Assembly: GCA_018817425.1 (NCBI GenBank)
Contig: JAHITX010000024.1
Span: 1-64,000, forward strand
Length of the DNA stretch: 64,000 bases
From: Pseudomonadota bacterium
GTDB taxonomy: Bacteria; Desulfobacterota; Desulfobacteria; Desulfobacterales; RPRI01
Direction: 5' to 3'
Below are positions 58,213 through 64,000 of this stretch, in pieces (the first letter of the stretch is position 1; each line of letters begins with the position of its first letter). The translations under genes were made by a program, and so were the position numbers. The notes below the pieces were generated by a model, which saw only the letters and a program-made list of their open reading frames with translations, was not told the origin of the DNA and did not search any database.

Positions 58213-59193
58213 ATGAAAAAACAATATGCCGGATCTGTAAGGGCAGGAGAATTAGTAAATGATATTTTTGTTTTGTCTGAAAAAAATATTTCACAAAAAA
58301 AAGATGGGAGCGATTATATTAATGTGCTTCTTTCAGACAAAACAGGAAAGCTTAAGGGCGTTGCATGGGATAATGTGGATAAAATATCAGCAGACAAAAA
58401 TCCGGGTGATTTTGTTCATGTTAAGGGAAGCATATCGGAATACAAAGGGGCTTTGCAGATTGTAATAAAAGATATGGAAAATATATCTTCGGATTCAATT
58501 GAGCCCTCCGATTTTCTTCCTTCAACAAAGCAAAATATCGATTTAATGTTTGAACGTTTGCTAAAGCTTTCCGGCTCAATAGAAGAGAAAAACTTAAAAG
58601 CGCTTTTGGACGCATTCTGGGCTGACAACAAGTTTGTCGAAAACTTTAAAATAGCTCCTGCTGCAAAAAAAATGCATCATGCATATTCAGGCGGCCTGTT
58701 AGAACATACGCTTTCAATGGCTCTTTTAGCAGACAAAATCGCAGGTCATTATATTGGAATAGACAGAGATCTTCTTATTGTGGGCACAATTCTTCATGAT
58801 ATCGGAAAAATCAGGGAATTTGTTTATAAATACAGTATTGATTATTCGGATGAAGGCAGGCTTTTAAGCCATATAGTAATAGGAATTGGTATGCTTGATG
58901 AGAAAATCAAAACCATTAAAGAGTTTCCTGAGACTCTTGCAGTACTGTTAAGACACATGATAGTAAGTCATCATGGCACAAGAGAATTCGGTTCTCCTGA
59001 ACCGCCAAAAACAATTGATGCGGTTTTGCTTAATTATATCGATGAAATTGATTCAAAGATAAGCGGTATACGTGACTATATTTCTTCAGATGATGCCGGA
59101 GGAAACTGGACATCCTATCACAGGCTGCTTGGGCGCCATTTTTATACGGCAAATAACAACATGCAAAACAAAGAAGATGAAATTAGCGAATGA
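58213..59193 (+). CDS. 3'-5' exoribonuclease YhaM-like (OB fold + HD domain)
   Basis: I start it at ATG 58213 because GGTGG precedes it; an in-frame ATG at 58201 has no site. The 326-residue protein has an OB-type nucleic-acid-binding domain at about 15-95 (DYINVLLSDKTGKLKGVAWD). An HD phosphohydrolase domain follows at about 155-290 (HHAYSGGLLEHTLSMALLAD; GTILHDIGKIREF; HMIVSHHG). The order matches YhaM/CBF1 exoribonucleases. A metal-dependent nuclease role is inferred. Confidence 0.85.
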   Translation: MKKQYAGSVRAGELVNDIFVLSEKNISQKKDGSDYINVLLSDKTGKLKGVAWDNVDKISADKNPGDFVHVKGSISEYKGALQIVIKDMENISSDSIEPSDFLPSTKQNIDLMFERLLKLSGSIEEKNLKALLDAFWADNKFVENFKIAPAAKKMHHAYSGGLLEHTLSMALLADKIAGHYIGIDRDLLIVGTILHDIGKIREFVYKYSIDYSDEGRLLSHIVIGIGMLDEKIKTIKEFPETLAVLLRHMIVSHHGTREFGSPEPPKTIDAVLLNYIDEIDSKISGIRDYISSDDAGGNWTSYHRLLGRHFYTANNNMQNKEDEISE

Positions 59194-59221
59194 ACCAGCT
59201 TAATTTAACAAGGTATAAATA

Positions 59222-59842
59222 ATGTTTATTACGTTTGAAGGTATCGAAGGCTCAGGGAAAACAACTCAGATACGGCATGTCATGGAATTTTTAGAAAAAT
59301 CAGGAAAGGCTTGCGTAATGACCCGCGAACCGGGGGGTACAATTACAGGGCAAAAAATCCGTTCTATTTTGCTTGACCCTGAAAATAACGGGATGGATCA
59401 TTCGACTGAGCTCCTGTTATATCTGGCTGATAGGGCTGAACACGCGAATAAAATTATAAATCCTGCTTTATCGGCAGGTAAAACAGTTTTATGCGACAGA
59501 TATTATGATGCAACTAAGGCCTATCAGGGTTATGCACGCGGATTGGATATGGATTTGCTGGATAAATTGCATAAACTGATAATACATGATTTAAAGCCGG
59601 ATATAACAATTCTGCTCGATCTTGACCCCAAAACCGGGCTTTCACGGGCATGGAAGCAGATAAATGAAGGGGAAAGGACTGAATTTGAAACAAGATTTGA
59701 AAAAGAAACTCTTGATTTTCATGATAAAGTCAGAAAAGGCTATCTTGAGCTTGCGCGCATTGAGCCTAAACGTTTTATAATTGTAGATGCCACAAAAGAT
59801 GAAAACCAGGTTAAAAAAGATATAATAAAGGCACTTTCTTGA
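59222..59842 (+). CDS. tmk: thymidylate kinase
   Basis: The 206-residue protein makes dTDP from dTMP with ATP. P-loop FEGIEGSGKTTQ, the DR(Y/H) motif CDRYYDATKAYQGYARG, and LLDLDPKTGLSRA with the LID region are present. Normal length. Its stop codon overlaps the start of the fusion gene downstream (TGATG). Confidence 0.95.
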   Translation: MFITFEGIEGSGKTTQIRHVMEFLEKSGKACVMTREPGGTITGQKIRSILLDPENNGMDHSTELLLYLADRAEHANKIINPALSAGKTVLCDRYYDATKAYQGYARGLDMDLLDKLHKLIIHDLKPDITILLDLDPKTGLSRAWKQINEGERTEFETRFEKETLDFHDKVRKGYLELARIEPKRFIIVDATKDENQVKKDIIKALS

Positions 59843-62121
59843 TGAGCTATTCTATCTTAGATACAATAGGCAACACCCCTCTTGTTGAAATAAAAAAATT
59901 AAACCCGAATCCCAAGGTCAAAATTCTTGCCAAGCTTGAATACTTTAATCCCGGTGGTTCAATAAAAGACAGAGCAGCTCTTTTTATGATCGAAGAAGGA
60001 GAAAAGACGGGAGAGCTTACCCCTGATAAAACCGTAATAGAGGCAACGAGCGGAAATACAGGCATCGGCCTTGCGTTGGTCTGCTCAATTAGGGGTTACA
60101 AACTTCTTCTTACCATGTCGGAATCGGCAAGCATTGAACGCCAGAAGATATTAAAAGCCCGCGGAGCCGATATCCTTCTTACTCCAGGACATCTTGGTAC
60201 TGACGGAGCTATTGAAGAAGTATACCGTCTTTGCAGGGAAAATCCGGCTGCTTATTTCATGACCGATCAATTCAATAATGAGGCAAACTGGAAAGCTCAT
60301 TATCACACTACAGCGGAAGAAATCTGGAAACAGACGGAAGGCAAAGTTACGGCAGTTGTTGCAACTCTTGGCACAACCGGCACTGTAATGGGAATTTCGC
60401 AAAGGCTTAAGGAATATAATCCGGATATACAAATAATTGCGGTAGAACCATATCTGGGCCATAAAATCCAGGGCCTTAAAAATATGAAGGAAGCATACCG
60501 GCCTGAGATTTATGACAAAAAGCGAATAGATAATATTGTCAATATTGATGATGAAGAAGCTTTTGAAATGGCAAGACGCCTTGCAAAAGAAGAAGGGTTG
60601 TTTGTGGGAATGAGCAGCGGAGCTGCTATGGTGATCGCACAAAACAAAGCATCTGAAATGGATGAGGGGACAATAGTTGTAATATTCCCGGACAGCGGAG
60701 AAAGATATTTAAGCACTTCACTTTTTACAGTAAAAGAAAAAATAAACCTTTTGCTTTTTAATACCATTACAAGAAGCAAGGAACCTTTTGAGCCTATTAA
60801 CCCTGGAAAAGTATCCGTTTATTCCTGCGGGCCGACCGCACATGCAAGGATGCATCCGGGAGAGTGCCGCCGTTTTGTGTTTTCGGACCTGTTGTGCCGT
60901 TATCTTGAATACAGAGGCTATTTAGTAAAACATATAATGAACATAACGGATCTTGACGACAAAACCATAAACGGATCTGAAAAAGCGGGTCTTGAACTAT
61001 CGGAATTCACCGAAAAGTATATTAATCTGTTTCAGGAAGATCTCAAACTTCTTGGAATCAAGCCTGCGGAAAACTATCCAAGGGCTAGTGAACATATTAA
61101 TGATATGGTTATGCTTGCGGAAAAACTTGTTAAAAAAGGCTATGCATATGAAAAGCTGCGCTCTTTGTATTTTGATATCTCCAGATTTTCGGATTATGGG
61201 AAATTATCGGGAATTGATTTAAATAAAATAAGAATAGGCGCAACCGTTGATCTTGATGAATATGAAAAGGATAATCCGAGAGATTTTACCCTTATGAAAA
61301 GAGCAAAACTTTCTGAGCTTAGACGGGGCATTTATACTGCAACAGACTGGGGGAATGTCAGACCATCCTGGCATATCCAGTGCGCTGCAATTGCAATGAA
61401 ATACCTTGGCGAAAGTTTTGATATTCATACAAGCAGCAGGGAACTCATATTTCCGCATCATGAGAATGAAATTGCCATTTCAAAGGCCTTGACAGGAAAA
61501 CCTCTTGCGAAATTCTGGATGCACTGCGACAGGGTGCTTGTTGACGGGAAAAAGGTTGATGAATCAAAAGAGCGGCTTTGTGTTTCAGATCTTGCAGATA
61601 TGGGCTATACGGGCAGAGAAATAAGATTCTGGCTGATTTCAACTCACTACAGAAAGCCCATTGTTTTTTCAAGCGAACGGCTTGAAGATGCAAGGAAATC
61701 ACTGAAAAGACTGGACACATGTGTTCGTGCTTTGCTTGATATCAAAACAGGAGAGCTATATCCTGAAATTGATCAGCTTCTTTATGATATTAAAAGCGGG
61801 TTTGCGGGTGCAATGGACGATGATCTTAATATATCTGCCGCGCTATCTTCCATATTCAAGGTTATAAGAAAGATAAATGTTCTTACTAAAGATAAAAACA
61901 TAGACGAAACCGGCGCAAAAAAAATTCTGGACACATTTAAAGATATTGATTCTGTGCTTAATATTTTTGATTTTGGATACTGCTTTCTTGATCCGGAAGT
62001 AAAACGTCTTATAGAGGATCGTGATAAGGCAAGAAAAGAAAAAAAATGGGATGTTGCAGACGATATCCGCAAAAAACTGGAATCAATGGGAGTTGCAATA
62101 AGAGACCGGAAAACCAGATAA
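59842..62121 (+). CDS. cysteine synthase-cysteinyl-tRNA synthetase fusion
   Basis: The 759-residue protein joins two complete enzymes in one frame. Residues 1-300 are a CysK/CysM-type PLP enzyme: GNTPLVEIKKLNPN, PGGSIKDRAALFM with the PLP Lys, EATSGNTGIG, TTGTVMGISQRLKE. Residues 305-759 are CysRS-like: zinc ligands in VYSCGPT, SWHIQCAA and FPHHENEIA are kept. The class I motifs are altered: HIGN is HPGE (in MHPGECRR) and KMSKS is KVDESK. No linker of note. Translation is coupled to tmk. The fusion implies channelled cysteine charging or a non-canonical ligase; I cannot decide from sequence. Confidence 0.85.
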   Translation: MSYSILDTIGNTPLVEIKKLNPNPKVKILAKLEYFNPGGSIKDRAALFMIEEGEKTGELTPDKTVIEATSGNTGIGLALVCSIRGYKLLLTMSESASIERQKILKARGADILLTPGHLGTDGAIEEVYRLCRENPAAYFMTDQFNNEANWKAHYHTTAEEIWKQTEGKVTAVVATLGTTGTVMGISQRLKEYNPDIQIIAVEPYLGHKIQGLKNMKEAYRPEIYDKKRIDNIVNIDDEEAFEMARRLAKEEGLFVGMSSGAAMVIAQNKASEMDEGTIVVIFPDSGERYLSTSLFTVKEKINLLLFNTITRSKEPFEPINPGKVSVYSCGPTAHARMHPGECRRFVFSDLLCRYLEYRGYLVKHIMNITDLDDKTINGSEKAGLELSEFTEKYINLFQEDLKLLGIKPAENYPRASEHINDMVMLAEKLVKKGYAYEKLRSLYFDISRFSDYGKLSGIDLNKIRIGATVDLDEYEKDNPRDFTLMKRAKLSELRRGIYTATDWGNVRPSWHIQCAAIAMKYLGESFDIHTSSRELIFPHHENEIAISKALTGKPLAKFWMHCDRVLVDGKKVDESKERLCVSDLADMGYTGREIRFWLISTHYRKPIVFSSERLEDARKSLKRLDTCVRALLDIKTGELYPEIDQLLYDIKSGFAGAMDDDLNISAALSSIFKVIRKINVLTKDKNIDETGAKKILDTFKDIDSVLNIFDFGYCFLDPEVKRLIEDRDKARKEKKWDVADDIRKKLESMGVAIRDRKTR

Positions 62122-62142
62122 AAGTTTTTAACAAGGACTACA

Positions 62143-63123
62143 ATGAAACCTCTTTATTTTCCATTTACATATATCAATGATGCTAAAGCAGCAAATATGC
62201 GCGCCTGTTTTAAACAGATAACCGTTTATCAACCAGGTTTTTTGAACCTTTCTGAAAACATGCAAAAACTTTCCGATGAAGGTCTTCTTGATATCCGGGT
62301 TCCCGGCAAAGGGGATGAGGCAAAGCTTAAAGCTCTTTTAAATGAATACAAAGCATGGGCAGAACTTCATCAAAAAAGCGATATGGCTTTTTTAAACGCA
62401 ACGGAAGAAAAACATCCTTTTTTTGATGAAACATTTCCATCACAGCTTGCTTCGCAGATTAAAAAAAATATGGGTGGGAACCAAGAGAAATTAAAAACCG
62501 ATTTCCTCTTTAATTCAAGATTGTTTCTTGGCATAGCTCAGGAATATGACCAGCAGCAGGAGGCAATAATAAACAACCTGGCTTCTGTAAGCGAAATGGA
62601 GAAAAAGCTTCTAGCAGATTTAACCGATGAAGATGAAAATATATTCAGTAATAGTGTCGGAGCTTTTTTTAAAACAGGCCATGAACCGCAAATATACAAG
62701 ATAAAAGAAAGACTTGAGGCATGGATATATCTTTTAATAAATGATAAGGAAAAACCGTGTTTTTTTATTACAGAAAGCAAAGATACAATTGATTTTATTA
62801 TAGAAACAAATCCTGATTTTGAAAAAGTTATTGATTTGCAGAAAATTCCTGTATGCTTTGTCCCGGATATTATGGATAACTGGCAAATTATGCTTGCCAA
62901 ACAGGTAGAAGGTTTGTTATCGGATAAAAACTTCAAAGTGAGCAAAGATATTAATAATATCCCTGCTGTTAATAAGACCGAAAGAAACGTATCTTTGAAG
63001 ATTTTCAGGATAAGCAATAAATCCCGGTACGAATTTTTCCAAAATATCCTTGCCAAAGATATTGATGTTATACAAAATGACGATAAAATTAATAAATGCA
63101 TATTAATTGGCATTGTTGAATAA
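62143..63123 (+). CDS. conserved hypothetical protein downstream of the CysK-CysRS fusion
   Basis: The 326-residue soluble protein begins MKPLYFPFTYINDAKAANMR and is mainly alpha-helical and charged, with a central segment LFNSRLFLGIAQEYDQQQEA. It has no signal, TM or cysteine motif. AAGGACTA precedes the ATG, 21 bp after the fusion gene, so it is part of the same run. I do not recognise the family. Confidence 0.7.
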   Translation: MKPLYFPFTYINDAKAANMRACFKQITVYQPGFLNLSENMQKLSDEGLLDIRVPGKGDEAKLKALLNEYKAWAELHQKSDMAFLNATEEKHPFFDETFPSQLASQIKKNMGGNQEKLKTDFLFNSRLFLGIAQEYDQQQEAIINNLASVSEMEKKLLADLTDEDENIFSNSVGAFFKTGHEPQIYKIKERLEAWIYLLINDKEKPCFFITESKDTIDFIIETNPDFEKVIDLQKIPVCFVPDIMDNWQIMLAKQVEGLLSDKNFKVSKDINNIPAVNKTERNVSLKIFRISNKSRYEFFQNILAKDIDVIQNDDKINKCILIGIVE

Positions 63124-63304
63124 TCCCGTTTATCTTTATGATATAACATCAAATAAATTCTATCCCCCGTTTATTTTTTTTTATTCAAAAAAAAGAAGAA
63201 GAAGGCTTGACTCATATTATCAATTGGTATATGGACTTTGCCCAATACTATAAAAAATAGCTGAGCAAACTATTTATTGTTCAATATAGAAAGGAGAAAA
63301 TAAA

Positions 63305-63493
63305 ATGGCTTTTAATCCTATCGTAGATGAAGACAAATGTCAGGGTTGTGCTGAATGTGTTGATGTATGCCCGGTTGAAGTTTTTGAAATCCAAGATGAG
63401 AAATCCGTAGCGGTTAATGCGGAAGAATGTCTCGGTTGCGAAAGCTGTGTAGAAGTTTGTGAACCAGGCGCAATTACAATTGAAGAAACATAA
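63305..63493 (+). CDS. 2[4Fe-4S] ferredoxin
   Basis: The 62-residue clostridial-type ferredoxin has clusters bound by CQGCAECVDVCP and CLGCESCVEVCE. In the second motif the last Cys is followed by Glu instead of Pro, a usual variant. It is the likely electron carrier for PFOR, CooS and other anaerobic enzymes. AAAGGAG precedes the ATG. It lies 181 bp after the preceding gene and is followed by a strong terminator, so it is probably a separate small transcript. Confidence 0.95.
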   Translation: MAFNPIVDEDKCQGCAECVDVCPVEVFEIQDEKSVAVNAEECLGCESCVEVCEPGAITIEET

Positions 63494-63865
63494 TTATTAA
63501 AGCCCCCGGTTTATATACCGTTTTAAAAGCCGGGGGACTTTGATTTTATTCTTTATACTCCAATCGTAATAATTTTGTAAAAAGATCGGGCTGTCGAAGA
63601 GTTTGCTGAAATATACGTATTAATATTGCAATAAATTTTATATATTCAACATGGCAGTTATTGTGCTTCTTGACTTTTTAAGAAGCTGTAGAGAAACAAA
63701 CACTTTTTTTTTGAGCAGCATGTCTTGATTTGTATTGGTGTCTTCAATTTACATCTGCTCAATTTGTGATCTGATTTTTGCTAATCAGATTCAAAAGGGG
63801 GTTTTTGTCTTTTCCAATATAGCGTTATCTTACTTTCCATTCAGATTAATAATCACCTATAAATA
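63494..63865. other. 372-bp intergenic region after the ferredoxin gene
   Basis: It holds the ferredoxin terminator and otherwise an AT-rich stretch with no ORF, repeat or RNA that I recognise. Confidence 0.5.
63499..63541 (+). terminator. rho-independent terminator of the ferredoxin gene
   Basis: AAAGCCCCCGG and CCGGGGGACTTT form a GC-rich stem 6 bp after the stop codon, followed by a T-containing tail (TTTGATTTTATT). Confidence 0.85.
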
Positions 63866-64000
63866 ATGTTATCTTTAGACACTGTTATATATCCGGAGAC
63901 AGCTCTCGTATCACAGAAGCTGTATAAATCACCTGTAAATGATATTAAAAGCGAGCTTGAATCCGCCTTTTCCACTATATCTTTTTCCGGTAAAATCAAA
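63866..64000 (+). CDS. partial ORF at window end, unknown
   Basis: An open frame of 45 codons runs to the window edge (MLSLDTVIYPETALVSQKLY, then SPVNDIKSELESAFS). No strong ribosome site is seen and the family is not recognisable. It could be the start of a longer gene. Confidence 0.3.
   Translation, partial: MLSLDTVIYPETALVSQKLYKSPVNDIKSELESAFSTISFSGKIK

Overview
The window looks like chromosomal DNA of an anaerobic, AT-rich member of the Desulfobacterota (sulfate-reducer type). The evidence is the enzyme set: a one-chain pyruvate:ferredoxin oxidoreductase, a Ni-Fe-S carbon monoxide dehydrogenase (CooS) with its four-cluster ferredoxin and an FAD/NAD oxidoreductase, a small 2[4Fe-4S] ferredoxin, a membrane pyrophosphatase of the K+-independent type and an orphan PEP-CTERM-like secreted protein. 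Many NtrC-type and CheY-type regulators fit the same group. The assignment is inferred from gene content; no rRNA gene is present.

Layout: 1-8.4 kb holds PFOR (-) diverging from cooS-cooF-FNOR (+). 8.6-12.1 kb is a minus-strand signalling cluster (receiver-PilZ-PilZ-Ser/Thr kinase, CheX-like phosphatase, CheY). 12.6-14.6 kb carries a CBM48 protein, a PfkB kinase and a TPR membrane protein. 14.9-17.8 kb is an NtrC/histidine-kinase pair. 18-26.6 kb is housekeeping and acyl-CoA metabolism (rlmN, PP-loop sulfur-transfer protein, hppA, nth, thiolase, HIBYL-CoA hydrolase, pseudouridine synthase). 26.8-30.5 kb has a TPR/DUF4037/DUF4125 trio, a rhodanese/MauE-like pair and a DUF3147 protein. Two tRNA-Ser genes, hisD-luxR and pepA follow. 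35.5-41.3 kb is an accessory region: mazEF, hicBA, orphan genes, a short array of integron-type gene cassettes without integrase (three attC-like sites; a TIR protein, a frameshifted small Cys protein, a reverse ORF and a membrane protein with a duplicated PLD-like domain), ended by a group II intron remnant. 41.5-49.7 kb carries a Ca2+/cation antiporter, an ABC exporter, a PEP-CTERM protein, an HD-GYP response regulator, an ammonium transporter and an amidohydrolase. 49.7-57.1 kb is a minus-strand run (metG, ricT, holB, HU, NusG-like, lptD). 57.4-63.5 kb is a plus-strand run (surE, YhaM-like, tmk, a cysteine synthase-CysRS fusion, an unknown protein, ferredoxin).

The two strongest unusual signals are (1) the integrase-less cassette array carrying possible defence genes, and (2) a family of about 142-bp imperfect palindromes with 16/17 matching terminal inverted repeats. 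Five full-length copies (one highly diverged, in the opposite orientation) and one 48-bp half copy lie between genes from 8.5 to 37.5 kb. Two copies are bounded by perfect 4-bp AT duplications, which suggests a MITE-like element. A third signal is the cysteine synthase-cysteinyl-tRNA synthetase fusion, in which both class I signature motifs are altered.
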